A stretch of DNA of 64,000 bases from Lebetimonas natsushimae (GCF_002335445.1 NZ_BDME01000001.1:186001-250000), one strand, 5' to 3'; shown: positions 6,541 through 16,021, counted from the first letter of the stretch. Translations and numbers: made by a program. The notes: a model not told the origin generated them from the sequence alone.

Positions 6541-7962
6541 TCAATATCCTTTAAATCTCTTCATAAAGAAGACTTTATATGTCCTGTTAAAATCCGGATA
6601 TAAAGGAACATTTATCACTGTAATCAGTTTTGAATTTTCAAAATATTTTTTAGCCTGATTCTCTTTGGTAACATAAATATAACTTTTACCAATTTTTAAT
6701 TTTGTATCCATATCATATTGGTTTTTTATTTTTCCGTTTGGATTAAACATTACCGCATTAAATGCATCAGGTCTTAAATAATAAATCATTTCGGCCATTA
6801 AAACTCTATCATCAAACATTAGGGGATAATTATATTTTTGGACTATTGGCTTTAATTTTTTAGCAACCTCATTCCATCCCAAAACTCTTTTAAAAGGGTC
6901 TTTTTTTGAAGTTAAGGTAATATTTAGCATTTTTGTAATATCGTGATAATGATAAAATAAAACCGCTGCAATTAAATTTATCGCAATTCCTATTTTAATT
7001 AAGTTGATTTTATGTTTTTCAATTAAATAAGCGATTACCAAAACTGTACCTGCAATATACGCGGCACTTGCCCAGTTTGCAAAAGCCCTGCTTAAAAATG
7101 CCTGAATGGAAATAAATCCCAAAAATACAAATGCAAATGAATATAATAATTTATATCTGCACTCTTTAAAACAAGGTTTTACCGCCAGATATAATAAAAC
7201 TCCGAAAAACACAGGGCCGAATACCCCGAACTGGGCCAAGATAAAGTTTAATAGCTTGTCGGGGTGAAAGAGCTTTCTGTTTATTTCGCTTATCTCTTTG
7301 GTGTGTTGAAAAGTTATAAAATTGTGATGATAGTTCCAAATTAAATTGGGCAAATATACAGCCGCCGCAATTACCATTGCAATATAGAGATTTCTTTTTT
7401 TGAATTCCTCTTTTTTACATAAATACAGATAAATTATCACACTTATTGCAAAAAATATCATATTGTACTTACTAAGTAAACCAAGCCCCCCTGTAATTCC
7501 CGCTATTATCCAATAAAGAAGTTTATCCTCTTTTATAGCTTTTATAAAAAAAAGCAAGGTTAAAGAATAAAAAAATAAAAGCACACTGTCCGTTGTGATT
7601 GCCATTGAATAAAATGAGACAAGAGGCAGGGTTATAAAAGTAATGCCTGAAAAAAATGCTACTTTTTCATTAAATAGTTCTTTTGCAATTAAAAAAACAT
7701 TTATTGAAGTTAGGAGATATAAAACAAGAGAGGGTAATTTTATGCATATTTCGCTGTCTCCGCAAATCATGGAAGCCAAATGAATTACCCATGCAATCAT
7801 AGGGGGTTTTGAATAATAGCCAAAATCAAGGTGTTTTGACCATCCCCAGTAATATGCTTCATCAACATGTAAATCTATATTTACATGATATAAAACAAAA
7901 AGACGATAAAGTGTAATTAAAAGGGCAAAAAGAAAAAAATTTTTAAAATTATATTTCGTCAA
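6541..7962 (-). CDS. GT39-family membrane glycosyltransferase (ArnT/PMT-like)
   Basis: A polytopic membrane protein of about 473 residues. It has the early HVDEAYYWGW motif, whose acidic residues in this family bind the lipid-phosphate sugar donor, and the following YYSKPPMI block typical of ArnT-like transferases. Roughly ten hydrophobic segments precede a soluble C-terminal domain. These enzymes use polyprenyl-phosphate sugars to modify lipid A, protein or surface glycans; the acceptor is unknown here. I chose the TTG at 7962, 7 bases after a GAAGGA site; an upstream in-frame TTG at 7992 has no such site. It overlaps the end of the dehydrogenase gene. Confidence 0.8.
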   Translation of the reverse strand: MTKYNFKNFFLFALLITLYRLFVLYHVNIDLHVDEAYYWGWSKHLDFGYYSKPPMIAWVIHLASMICGDSEICIKLPSLVLYLLTSINVFLIAKELFNEKVAFFSGITFITLPLVSFYSMAITTDSVLLFFYSLTLLFFIKAIKEDKLLYWIIAGITGGLGLLSKYNMIFFAISVIIYLYLCKKEEFKKRNLYIAMVIAAAVYLPNLIWNYHHNFITFQHTKEISEINRKLFHPDKLLNFILAQFGVFGPVFFGVLLYLAVKPCFKECRYKLLYSFAFVFLGFISIQAFLSRAFANWASAAYIAGTVLVIAYLIEKHKINLIKIGIAINLIAAVLFYHYHDITKMLNITLTSKKDPFKRVLGWNEVAKKLKPIVQKYNYPLMFDDRVLMAEMIYYLRPDAFNAVMFNPNGKIKNQYDMDTKLKIGKSYIYVTKENQAKKYFENSKLITVINVPLYPDFNRTYKVFFMKRFKGY

Positions 7963-9169
7963 TTGGCAATCCTTCGGTTGGGAGTTCTTCAATAAACCAA
8001 GGAAGGCCGTTTTTATTTAGTTCATACATAAATGGCCTTGCTTGAAATTCCTCCATATTTTTAACTCCAGCACTAAACCATGTTTTAGTGGCTATCATTT
8101 TAGCTCCAATCATTGCAGGAACCCCTGTTGTATAGCTAACGCACTGGGCCCCGACTTCTCTGAATGCACATTGATGGTCGCAGATATTGTAAATGTAGTA
8201 TCTTTTCTTTTTGCCGTCTTTATATCCTGTTACCACCACTCCTATATGGGTTTGTCCTTTTGTTCTAGGCCCCAGGCTTGCAGGATCCGGCAACACTTTT
8301 TTTAGAAATTCCATTGGGGAAATTTTACATCCTTTACATACTTCAATTGGCTCAATGTTTGTCATCCCGACATTTTGCAAAGCTCTTAAATGCCATAGGT
8401 ATTTGTCTGAAAAAGTCATAAAAAATCTAGCTCTTTTGATTGACGGAAAATTTTTGGTAAGACTTTCAAGCTCTTCGTGGTAAAGCAAATAGCTTGGATA
8501 TTCCCCGACTTTTGGATAGTTCCATTTAAAACTAACACTCATTGGTTCAATTTCTTTCCATTCCCCGTTTTCGTAATATTTTCCTTTTTGAGTAATTTCA
8601 CGGATATTGATTTCCGGGTTAAAATTTGTGGCAAAAGGATATCCGTGGTCTCCTGCGTTACAGTCAAGGATATCAAGAGTTTCAATTTCATCAAGCAGTT
8701 CCTGTGCTGCAAATGCTGTAAATACATTTGTAACTCCCGGGTCAAATCCGCTGCCAAGAAGTGCCATTAAATTTTTTTCCCTAAATTCGCTATCTTTTGC
8801 CCATTGAAGTTTGTATTCGAATTTGGCCTCATCCGGGTGTTCGTAATTTGCAGTGTCTACATAATGAGCCCCGGCTTTCAGACATGCATCCATTATTGCC
8901 AAATCCTGATAAGGAAGCGCAACATTTAAAACAATATCACTGTTTGTATCTTTAATTAATTTTGCTGTTGCATCAACATCCATTGCATCAATTTCAGCCG
9001 TTTTTACATTTACTCCCAGTTTTTCTTTAATATCTTTTGCAATAGCGTCGCATTTGCTTTTTGTTCTGCTTGCCAATACGATGTTTTTAAACACATAATC
9101 ATTCATTGCCGCTTTAAAAGTTGCAACCCTTCCGACTCCTCCGGCTCCGATTATTAACAAATTGCTCAT
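7949..9169 (-). CDS. carboxynorspermidine dehydrogenase paralogue 1 (saccharopine dehydrogenase family)
   Basis: A 406-residue protein of the saccharopine dehydrogenase superfamily with an N-terminal Rossmann motif GAGGVGR, then ASRTKSKC and a GFDPGVT block. In Campylobacterota this family includes carboxynorspermidine/carboxyspermidine dehydrogenase, which condenses aspartate semialdehyde with a diamine to make norspermidine or spermidine precursors. It is a tandem paralogue of the next upstream gene, overlapping it by 4 bp, and roughly half of the residues look identical. Which diamine each uses cannot be read from sequence. The decarboxylase partner is not in the window. Confidence 0.8.
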   Translation of the reverse strand: MSNLLIIGAGGVGRVATFKAAMNDYVFKNIVLASRTKSKCDAIAKDIKEKLGVNVKTAEIDAMDVDATAKLIKDTNSDIVLNVALPYQDLAIMDACLKAGAHYVDTANYEHPDEAKFEYKLQWAKDSEFREKNLMALLGSGFDPGVTNVFTAFAAQELLDEIETLDILDCNAGDHGYPFATNFNPEINIREITQKGKYYENGEWKEIEPMSVSFKWNYPKVGEYPSYLLYHEELESLTKNFPSIKRARFFMTFSDKYLWHLRALQNVGMTNIEPIEVCKGCKISPMEFLKKVLPDPASLGPRTKGQTHIGVVVTGYKDGKKKRYYIYNICDHQCAFREVGAQCVSYTTGVPAMIGAKMIATKTWFSAGVKNMEEFQARPFMYELNKNGLPWFIEELPTEGLPIDEI

Positions 9170-10359
9170 TTTATCTCCTTGATTTTGATAGGTAATCCCT
9201 GTTTTTCCATCTCTTCAAAGAAAGGTTTGGCATCAAATTCTTCCACATTTTTGACACCTTCAGCCCACCAGATTTTTTTAGCCATTAATTTGCATCCGAT
9301 AATGGCAGGAACCCCTGTTGTATAGCTTACGCAGTGGGCTCCAGTTTCAGCAATTGCTTTTTCATGGTCACAGATATTGTAAATGTAGTATTCTTTGTCA
9401 ATTCCATCTTTTTTACCTCTTACAACTACTCCGATATTTGTTTTGCCTTTATAGTTTTTAACAAGCTCCTGTGGGTCCGGTAAAACTTTTGCAAGAAATT
9501 GGAGTGGGGAAATACTGCAGCCTTCGCATATCTCAATAGGTTCTATACTGAACATTCCCACATTTTTAAGCGCATTGAAATGGTAAAGGTACTGGTCGCT
9601 AAAGCACATATAAAATTTTGCTTTTTTTAGATTTGGAAAATGTTTTACAATGCTTTCAAGCTCTTCGTGCCAGATCAAAATACTGGTGGCTTCCCCGCAT
9701 TCAGGGTAAGTGTGTTTAGTCTGGATTTCAAAAGGCTTAGTTGTTTTCCACTCCCCGTTTTCCCAGTATTTTCCTGGAAGATTAAGTTCCCTCAAATTGA
9801 TTTCCGGGTCAAAATTTGTGGCAAACGCTCTTCCGTGAGAGCCGAAATTACAGTCATAAATTTCAACTTCTTCTATTTCATCAAACAGATAATCAGCCGC
9901 ATATTTTACCATCACAGAAGTTACACCCGGGTCAAATCCGCATCCAAGAAGCGCCATGGTGTGAGCTTTTTTAAAGTCCCCGTCAAGTGCCCACTGCAAA
10001 TCGTAATAAGTATCTGGATTGTCTTCTGTTTCCGCAAGAGCTGTATCAAGATAAGCAGCTCCTGTTTCAATACAGGCGTGCATAATTGGCAAATTTTGAT
10101 AAGGAAGTGCCACATGGCAGACTATATCAATATTTTCTTTTTTAATTAAATTTATAACATTTTCTTTTTTGTTTGCATCAAGAGCATAAGTTTTAATATC
10201 AATGTTCAATTTTTCTTTAATGTCTTTTGCAATTGCGTCACATTTACTTTTTGTGCGGCTGGCTATTACAATATTTTCAAAAGTATCTTTATTTTTAGCC
10301 GCTTTAAATGCCGCAACCCTTCCGACTCCACCAGCTCCTATAATTAAAAGATTTGCCAT
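9166..10359 (-). CDS. carboxynorspermidine dehydrogenase paralogue 2 (saccharopine dehydrogenase family)
   Basis: A protein of about 397 residues from the preferred ATG at 10359, which is 5 bases after an AAAGGA site; another ATG at 10365 overlaps that site. It shows the same GAGGVGR Rossmann motif, ASRTKSKC, FDPGVT and CVSYTTGVPAIIG blocks as its neighbour. It starts the operon and is divergent from aguB, the last step of putrescine synthesis from agmatine. That arrangement fits putrescine feeding the carboxyspermidine route. The tandem duplication may give two diamine specificities; this is inference. Confidence 0.8.
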   Translation of the reverse strand: MANLLIIGAGGVGRVAAFKAAKNKDTFENIVIASRTKSKCDAIAKDIKEKLNIDIKTYALDANKKENVINLIKKENIDIVCHVALPYQNLPIMHACIETGAAYLDTALAETEDNPDTYYDLQWALDGDFKKAHTMALLGCGFDPGVTSVMVKYAADYLFDEIEEVEIYDCNFGSHGRAFATNFDPEINLRELNLPGKYWENGEWKTTKPFEIQTKHTYPECGEATSILIWHEELESIVKHFPNLKKAKFYMCFSDQYLYHFNALKNVGMFSIEPIEICEGCSISPLQFLAKVLPDPQELVKNYKGKTNIGVVVRGKKDGIDKEYYIYNICDHEKAIAETGAHCVSYTTGVPAIIGCKLMAKKIWWAEGVKNVEEFDAKPFFEEMEKQGLPIKIKEIK

Positions 10360-10375
10360 AGACATCCTTTTTTCA

Positions 10376-10400
10376 AATTATAACAAATTGTGTTATAATT
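10376..10400. promoter_or_regulatory. divergent overlapping promoters within an inverted repeat
   Basis: Ten-base arms AATTATAACA and TGTTATAATT flank 5 bases. Each arm holds a TATAAT: one on the minus strand (10382-10377) for the dehydrogenase operon and one on the plus strand (10394-10399) for aguB. Each -10 lies where the other promoter's upstream contacts would be, so the two transcription starts probably compete or share a regulator. Confidence 0.6.
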
Positions 10401-10428
10401 AATTCATCAAATAATTTAAGGGATTTTT

Positions 10429-11316
10429 ATGAAAATTTCTTTAATTCAGCAGTCATATAAGGGAAATAAAAAAGATACTGTTGCCAATAGTGTTGAAATG
10501 ATTAAAAAATCAAATGGGGAACTTGTAATACTGCCTGAATTACATCAAAGCGAATATTTTTGCAAGGGTGAGGATACAAAATATTTTGATCTGGCTGAAA
10601 GTTTTAATGAAGATGTGAAATTCTGGGCTGAAATCAGTAAAAAAGAAAACAGGGTGTTAGTTACAAGTCTGTTTGAGAAAGTAATGGACGGAATTTATTA
10701 TAACACTGCAGTTGTATTTGACAGGGGAAAAATTGCAGGAATTTACAGAAAAACACATATTCCCGATGACCCCGGTTTTTATGAAAAATTTTATTTTACG
10801 CCGGGCGATTCAATAGAACCTATTGATACAAGTATCGGAAAACTCGGGGTTTTGGTTTGCTGGGATCAGTGGTATCCTGAACCTGCCAGAATTATGGCAC
10901 TAAAAGGTGCGGAAATTTTAATTTATCCGACTGCGATTGGATATCTGATGTGTCCGGAAAACAGGGTTGATGAACTTTGTGAAAAAGAAAATACACAAGA
11001 GGAAAAAGAAAAAATGAAAAATGCATGGATAAGCGTGCAAAGAGGGCATTCTGTTGCAAACGGGGTTTATGTGGCGGCGGTTAACAGAGTAGGAAAAGAA
11101 AAAGACCCATCCGGAGTGCTTGGAGGGATTGAATTTTGGGGGAATAGTTTTGTATTCGGGCCTCAGGGAGAGGAAATTGTAAAAGGTGGTATTAATGAAG
11201 AAATCATTGAAGCCGATATTGATTTAAAGGCGGCAAAAGAAATCAGAAAAATATGGCCGTTTTTCAGGGACAGAAGAATAGAACTTTATGGATGTTTAAA
11301 TAAAAGGTATTGTTAG
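10429..11316 (+). CDS. aguB: N-carbamoylputrescine amidohydrolase
   Basis: A 295-residue nitrilase-superfamily enzyme with the Glu-Lys-Cys triad visible: Glu37 in LPELHQSEYF, Lys108 in YRKTHIPD and Cys144 in LVCWDQWYPE. The HIPDDPGFYEKFYFTPGD block and overall length match AguB, which converts N-carbamoylputrescine to putrescine, CO2 and ammonia. It shares a divergent promoter region with the two carboxynorspermidine dehydrogenase genes, consistent with a polyamine locus. The agmatine deiminase partner is not in this window. Confidence 0.88.
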   Translation: MKISLIQQSYKGNKKDTVANSVEMIKKSNGELVILPELHQSEYFCKGEDTKYFDLAESFNEDVKFWAEISKKENRVLVTSLFEKVMDGIYYNTAVVFDRGKIAGIYRKTHIPDDPGFYEKFYFTPGDSIEPIDTSIGKLGVLVCWDQWYPEPARIMALKGAEILIYPTAIGYLMCPENRVDELCEKENTQEEKEKMKNAWISVQRGHSVANGVYVAAVNRVGKEKDPSGVLGGIEFWGNSFVFGPQGEEIVKGGINEEIIEADIDLKAAKEIRKIWPFFRDRRIELYGCLNKRYC

Positions 11317-13196
11317 TGCGGTATTTGATAATATTCTTATTTGGTTTTTTATTTGCAATAGATGTGTATATTCCCGAAAACGCCGTATATTATGCAAATT
11401 TTTTTAAAGATAGTGAATTTAAGGTTAAATTTTATAAAAATATAGATAAAATTGATTTGAATAATTCTTTAGCTGTTGTGCCTTTCGGTTTTATTCCGGA
11501 AATTTTGAAAAATAACTACAGAATATTGGCTCCTCTTGAGAGGGAAGATGAATATATTGTTTCAAATGTTAAATTAGACAGAATAAAAACAGTGGCTAAT
11601 CCTACTTTTGCAACTAAAATATTTTTTTCTTCATTAGACAATAATATTATTTTTAAAAAAGCTTCCATTAGGGATTTTTTTAGAAAAAAAATTGATGCAA
11701 TTGTTTTAAATAAGCCAATTAAAAATTATTATGAATATGATTTAAAATCTTTCGGGCTGGAATTTAATAGATTTTATTTAATTGCTTCTAACGGTTTTAT
11801 AAATAAAAAATCCGATATGATTGAAGAAACTGTGGAAAATATTGAAGAAAGCCCGTTATTTAAGCCTAATTTAGTCTATAAAAGTTTTATTGTTTCGTCT
11901 GTATATTTGAATAAAAAGATAAATTTTGACGAACTGCTTTATGAAAATTATATCGACAATCATATTTCAAGAAAAGTGTTAAAAGTCATTGTAACTCCGA
12001 ACTGGCCTCCGTTTGATTTTATAGAAGAGAGGGAATTAAAGGGGATAGGAGTCGATTTTTGGAGACTTTTGGCAAAAAAAGCCAATTTGGATTATGAATT
12101 TATCCTGGAATCGTATTGGCCTAATGTTTTAAAACAGATCAAAGAAGGAAAAGCTGATATAACCATAAATACGAGTGAAACAAAAGACAGAAAAGAGTAT
12201 GCGGTTTTCACAAAACCTTATATGAAATTTCCTCTTGCCCTTGTATGTAGGAAAAATGTACAAGAAAATGATATTTATAAATTAAAAATAGGTGTTGGTA
12301 AAGATTTTACAGCTGAAAAATTAATGAAAAAACATTATCCTAAAATAAATTTAACTGAGAAAAAAAATACAATTGAGGCTTTAAAAAATGTAGAAAACGG
12401 AAAAATAGACTGTGTTGTTGACAGTTTGCCTGTTTTGATTTATTTGGTTAATAAAAACAATATTTTAAATGTCAAATTATATAAAAAATTGCCAATTGAT
12501 TTTAAATTACAGATTATGATAAGAAAGGATTTAGTTTATTTAAGAGACAAATTAAATGATGCTATTGATAAAATTAGTGATGAAGAAAAAAATACTATTG
12601 TCAGTAAATATATCGGTTTAATCGATGAAGAAATAGTTAAGCATAAAAAAGAAAAAATTTTAAATTTATTAATTTTAATTATTCTGATTATTGTAATAGT
12701 GATTTTAATTTATAAATATTTCAGGATTCATAAAATAGCAAATTATGATAAATTAACGAAAATTTATAATAGGAATATTTTAAGCAAGGAATTAAAAAAA
12801 CTGTTAAACCACAGGGGCAGTGTTATTTATTTTGATATCGACCATTTTAAAAATATTAACGATACATACGGACATGAAAAAGGGGATTTTGTTTTAAAAG
12901 AATTGGCAAAAATCATTAAAAACAATATAAGAGAAGATGATTTTTTTGGTAGATGGGGAGGAGAAGAGTTTTTAATTATACTTCCTTATACAAGTTATTT
13001 TGAAGCTATAATAGTTGCGGAAAAATTAAGAAAAATTATTGAAAGTCATGATTTTGACGGAATAAAGGTAACAAGCAGTTTCGGTGTTACTTATGTAAAA
13101 AAAGACGATAATGAAGAAACTCTTTTAGAAAGGGTTGACAGGGCGTTATATGAAGCAAAAAACAGCGGAAGAAATCAGGTAAAAGGAATATTATGA
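11316..13196 (+). CDS. diguanylate cyclase with periplasmic SBP_bac_3 sensor
   Basis: A membrane sensor of about 626 residues. An N-terminal signal or anchor segment is followed by a divergent region, then a bacterial solute-binding protein family 3 domain (VTPNWPPFDFIEE to about residue 440). Next come a transmembrane helix (LLILIILIIVIVILIY) and a C-terminal GGDEF domain with an active RWGGEEF motif near residue 545. It should make c-di-GMP in response to a small periplasmic ligand such as an amino acid. I chose the GTG at 11316, which overlaps the last base of the aguB stop and follows AAAAGG; a TTG at 11310 is the alternative. Confidence 0.85.
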   Translation: MRYLIIFLFGFLFAIDVYIPENAVYYANFFKDSEFKVKFYKNIDKIDLNNSLAVVPFGFIPEILKNNYRILAPLEREDEYIVSNVKLDRIKTVANPTFATKIFFSSLDNNIIFKKASIRDFFRKKIDAIVLNKPIKNYYEYDLKSFGLEFNRFYLIASNGFINKKSDMIEETVENIEESPLFKPNLVYKSFIVSSVYLNKKINFDELLYENYIDNHISRKVLKVIVTPNWPPFDFIEERELKGIGVDFWRLLAKKANLDYEFILESYWPNVLKQIKEGKADITINTSETKDRKEYAVFTKPYMKFPLALVCRKNVQENDIYKLKIGVGKDFTAEKLMKKHYPKINLTEKKNTIEALKNVENGKIDCVVDSLPVLIYLVNKNNILNVKLYKKLPIDFKLQIMIRKDLVYLRDKLNDAIDKISDEEKNTIVSKYIGLIDEEIVKHKKEKILNLLILIILIIVIVILIYKYFRIHKIANYDKLTKIYNRNILSKELKKLLNHRGSVIYFDIDHFKNINDTYGHEKGDFVLKELAKIIKNNIREDDFFGRWGGEEFLIILPYTSYFEAIIVAEKLRKIIESHDFDGIKVTSSFGVTYVKKDDNEETLLERVDRALYEAKNSGRNQVKGIL

Positions 13197-13834
13197 AAGT
13201 AGCTCCAAGTATTTTAAGTGCAGATTTTGGAAAACTCTCTGATGAGGTAAAAGCTGTTTGTATTGCAGGGGCGGATTATATCCACTGTGATATAATGGAT
13301 GGTCATTTCGTTCCGAATATGACAATGGGGCCTATGGTAATCGAGGCGGTAAAGAAAGCTTCAGGTGTGCCTCTTGACATTCATTTTATGGTGGAAAATA
13401 TACCTTTTTTTATTGATATGTATAAACATTTAAAACCCGAATTTATAAGTTTTCATATAGAAGCTGAAAAACATATCAATAGGGTTATTCAGAAAATAAG
13501 AAATGAGGGAATCAGGCCTTCGGTTGTTTTAAATCCGGCAACCCCTCCTAGTTTGCTTGAATACATAATAGAAGATGTGGATATGGTTTTGGTTATGAGC
13601 GTAAATCCAGGATTTGGTGGTCAAAAATTTATACCTTCTGCCCTTAGAAAAATATCAGAAATAAGGGAAATGGCCGAGAAGAGAAACCCGTCTCTTTTAA
13701 TAGAGGTTGACGGCGGGGTAAATGACAAAAATGCACAAGCCCTGCTTGAAGCAGGGGCTGATATTTTAGTTGCAGGAAGTTATGTGTTTAAAAGCGGTGA
13801 TTATAAAAAAGCAATTGAGAGTTTAAGGGTTTAA
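13193..13834 (+). CDS. rpe: ribulose-phosphate 3-epimerase
   Basis: A 213-residue TIM-barrel enzyme interconverting ribulose 5-phosphate and xylulose 5-phosphate. Diagnostic segments are PSILSADFGKL, HCDIMDGHFVPN (metal-binding His and Asp), MSVNPGFGGQKFIP (phosphate loop) and VDGGVN. The ATG overlaps the diguanylate cyclase stop (ATGA), so translation is coupled. It is followed directly by trpF, another phosphate-binding barrel. Confidence 0.95.
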   Translation: MKVAPSILSADFGKLSDEVKAVCIAGADYIHCDIMDGHFVPNMTMGPMVIEAVKKASGVPLDIHFMVENIPFFIDMYKHLKPEFISFHIEAEKHINRVIQKIRNEGIRPSVVLNPATPPSLLEYIIEDVDMVLVMSVNPGFGGQKFIPSALRKISEIREMAEKRNPSLLIEVDGGVNDKNAQALLEAGADILVAGSYVFKSGDYKKAIESLRV

Positions 13835-14437
13835 ATGAGGGTAAAAATCTGCGGTATAACAAATTATGAAGATGCAAAAATTTCCTGTGATGCAGGGGTC
13901 GATGCCCTCGGGTTTGTAACTTATGATAAATCTCCAAGGTTTATAAAAGCGGAGGAAATTAAAAAAATTATAAAAAAGCTTCCCCCATTTGTTGTTAAAG
14001 CGGTTTTATTTGTAAATACCGCGCCTGAATATGTAAATGAAGTGATGGCATATACGAAAGCGGATATTGCACAGATTCATTTTGATGCCAATAAGGAATT
14101 TTTTAAAAAATTAAACTGTAAATATTTAAAAGTAATTCGTGCAAAAGAAAAAAAAGATATTGAAAAATTTAGCGATGAATATAGAATTGTAGATGCTTAT
14201 GTCCCGGAATACGGGGGCAGCGGTAAGAGAGTGGCGCTTGAATGGTTTGAAGGAAGGGACAATTCCAAAATAATCCTAGCAGGCGGTCTTACTCCCGAAA
14301 ATGTATTTGAAGCGGGACATTACGGGTTTTACGGTGTAGATGTAAGCAGCGGGGTTGAAAGTGTGCCAGGAAAAAAAGATAAGAAAAAAGTCAGAAGATT
14401 TGTAGAGATGGCTAAATATGGAATTAGATGCGGGTAA
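13835..14437 (+). CDS. trpF: phosphoribosylanthranilate isomerase
   Basis: A 200-residue TIM barrel starting immediately after the rpe stop. VKICGITNYEDA at the N-terminus carries the catalytic Cys, and ILAGGLTPENV and DVSSGVE form the phosphate-binding end. It catalyses the Amadori rearrangement step of tryptophan synthesis. No other trp genes are in the window, so the pathway is dispersed. A heptamer repeat tract begins at its stop codon. Confidence 0.95.
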   Translation: MRVKICGITNYEDAKISCDAGVDALGFVTYDKSPRFIKAEEIKKIIKKLPPFVVKAVLFVNTAPEYVNEVMAYTKADIAQIHFDANKEFFKKLNCKYLKVIRAKEKKDIEKFSDEYRIVDAYVPEYGGSGKRVALEWFEGRDNSKIILAGGLTPENVFEAGHYGFYGVDVSSGVESVPGKKDKKKVRRFVEMAKYGIRCG

Positions 14438-14479
14438 ATTAATGAATAATGTAAAATTGAAAATGGATAATGAAAAATG
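14438..14479 (+). repeat. heptamer repeat tract
   Basis: Six in-phase heptamers (ATTAATG, AATAATG, TAAAATT, GAAAATG, GATAATG, AAAAATG) exactly fill the trpF-rqcH gap. The final ATG is the start codon of the RqcH-like gene at 14477. Confidence 0.9.
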
Positions 14480-15772
14480 AAAGCGTTTGTTTTAAAAAAA
14501 ATAGCTGAGAGGTTAAAAAATTATAAAATTATAAAAAAAGCCCTCAGAGTTGATGAAAATCTTATTTTAATGCAGTTTGACAATGACAGATATTATTTTG
14601 ATTTGACAAAGGGAAACAGTGATATTTATATAAATATTGATTATCCTTTGATTAAAAAATTTAAAGCCCCTTTTGACATAGTGCTTGAGAAAAAATTTAC
14701 AAAAGCAAGATTGATTGATGCAGCGGCGAAAGAAAGAATTTTAACTATAACAGCTGAAAATAACAATAATTTTAAAAAAGAGACAGTAAAAATAAGGTTT
14801 GAATTTACAGGCAGATATACAAATGCAATTATTTTGGATGAAGAAGACAAAATAATTGAATCCCTAAGACATATAAGTGAAAACCTATCAAGCAGGGTTG
14901 TGAAACCTGGGATTAAACTTGAGGAATTACCGCCAAAAGAAATTAAAGAAAAAGAATTTGAAATAGAAGATTTGGAAAAATATACCCAAACCATTTTTAA
15001 AGAAAAATATGAAAAAAAATTAAATGAAGCAAAAAAAGTAATAATCAATAGACTTAATAAAAAAATAAAAGAGCTTCAAAACAGATTAAAGAAAATGCCA
15101 AGCGAAGAAGAGCTGAACGAAAAAAGTGAAATTTATAAAAAATATGCGGACATTGCAATGGCAAACCTTTATCAGATAAAGCCTTTTATGAAAGAGATTA
15201 AAACATATGATTTTGAAGGAAATGAGATAACCATTCCACTGCCTAAACTTAAAAATATAAATGAAATAGGAAATTATTATTACAATCTTTCAAAAAAAGC
15301 CAAAAGAAAGGCCAAAAATTTGCATATTGAAAAAAAGTTTTTGACTTCCCAGATTGAATTTTTAAAAAATTATAAAAAACTTGTTGAAAAAAGCACGGAT
15401 TTATCAACTCTAAAAAGTTACAGACCTCCTAAAAAAGAAAAAAAAGATGATGAAAATATTGCAAAATTCTTTTTTGACGATTATCAGATTTTAGTCGGTA
15501 AAAATGAAAATGGAAATATAAAACTTCTTAAAACTTCAAATGCAAATGATATATGGATGCATATTAAAAATTATCCGGGTGCACATGTGATTATTAAAAA
15601 CAATAAATTAAACGTGCCTGAAAAGATTTTAAAAGAAGCGGCAAAACTAGCCGTTGCTTTTTCTAATAAAGATGAGGGAGTGGTCGATTATACTAAAAGA
15701 AAGTTTGTAAAAGTTCAGCAAAAAGCAAATGTAGAATATGGAAAGTATTCATCAATAAAGGTAAAAATATGA
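14477..15772 (+). CDS. rqcH: RqcH/NFACT-family ribosome quality-control protein
   Basis: A 431-residue member of the NFACT (Rqc2/RqcH, formerly fibronectin-binding-like) family. The N-terminal NFACT-N domain is followed by a Lys/Glu-rich coiled coil (about residues 175-310) and a C-terminal NFACT-R domain containing SNANDIWMHIKNYPGAHVII. The family binds stalled 50S subunits carrying peptidyl-tRNA and recruits tRNA-Ala for C-terminal tailing. At 431 residues it is shorter than the roughly 570 of Firmicutes RqcH. Its start codon is the last unit of a heptamer tract, with no clear Shine-Dalgarno. Confidence 0.85.
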   Translation: MKAFVLKKIAERLKNYKIIKKALRVDENLILMQFDNDRYYFDLTKGNSDIYINIDYPLIKKFKAPFDIVLEKKFTKARLIDAAAKERILTITAENNNNFKKETVKIRFEFTGRYTNAIILDEEDKIIESLRHISENLSSRVVKPGIKLEELPPKEIKEKEFEIEDLEKYTQTIFKEKYEKKLNEAKKVIINRLNKKIKELQNRLKKMPSEEELNEKSEIYKKYADIAMANLYQIKPFMKEIKTYDFEGNEITIPLPKLKNINEIGNYYYNLSKKAKRKAKNLHIEKKFLTSQIEFLKNYKKLVEKSTDLSTLKSYRPPKKEKKDDENIAKFFFDDYQILVGKNENGNIKLLKTSNANDIWMHIKNYPGAHVIIKNNKLNVPEKILKEAAKLAVAFSNKDEGVVDYTKRKFVKVQQKANVEYGKYSSIKVKI

Positions 15773-16011
15773 GACTGATTAGCGAAATTACTTTAATTAA
15801 TCAAAATCAGCATGTCCCTTCAGTAATTGCTTCTGATATAATGGCAAGAGAAGTTGTAAGTAAAGAAATTCAAAAACTGAACGCAGAGGAAAAAGAGAGA
15901 AAAGTGGAAGAGGTAAGACCTGTTGAGGAAATCGAAAAGATTTTACCGGACGAAGGTGAAAAGGAAGAGGTTAAAAAAGAAGCCACAAGACATATAGATA
16001 TAAAAGCTTAA
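15769..16011 (+). CDS. small acidic-basic protein of unknown function
   Basis: An 80-residue protein starting by ATGA overlap with the RqcH-like gene. The first 30 residues are mixed (SEITLINQNQHVPS), and the rest is strongly charged, rich in Glu, Lys and Val, ending in HIDIKA. It looks largely disordered or helical. No membrane segment or known domain is visible. Function unknown; co-translation with a ribosome-rescue factor is the only clue. Confidence 0.6.
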   Translation: MRLISEITLINQNQHVPSVIASDIMAREVVSKEIQKLNAEEKERKVEEVRPVEEIEKILPDEGEKEEVKKEATRHIDIKA

Positions 16012-16021
16012 AATTGGGATC

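Noticed and set aside
8042-8770. Plus-strand open frames opposite the first carboxynorspermidine dehydrogenase gene
   Set aside because: They lie antisense to a well-conserved protein, lack ribosome-binding sites and have no recognisable features; they are codon-bias shadows.
9640-10149. 169-codon plus-strand frame opposite the second dehydrogenase
   Set aside because: Antisense shadow with aromatic/Ile-rich junk composition and no start signal.
14438-14479. Heptamer tracts as CRISPR arrays or minisatellite coding repeats
   Set aside because: Units are 7 bp without spacers and no cas genes are present.
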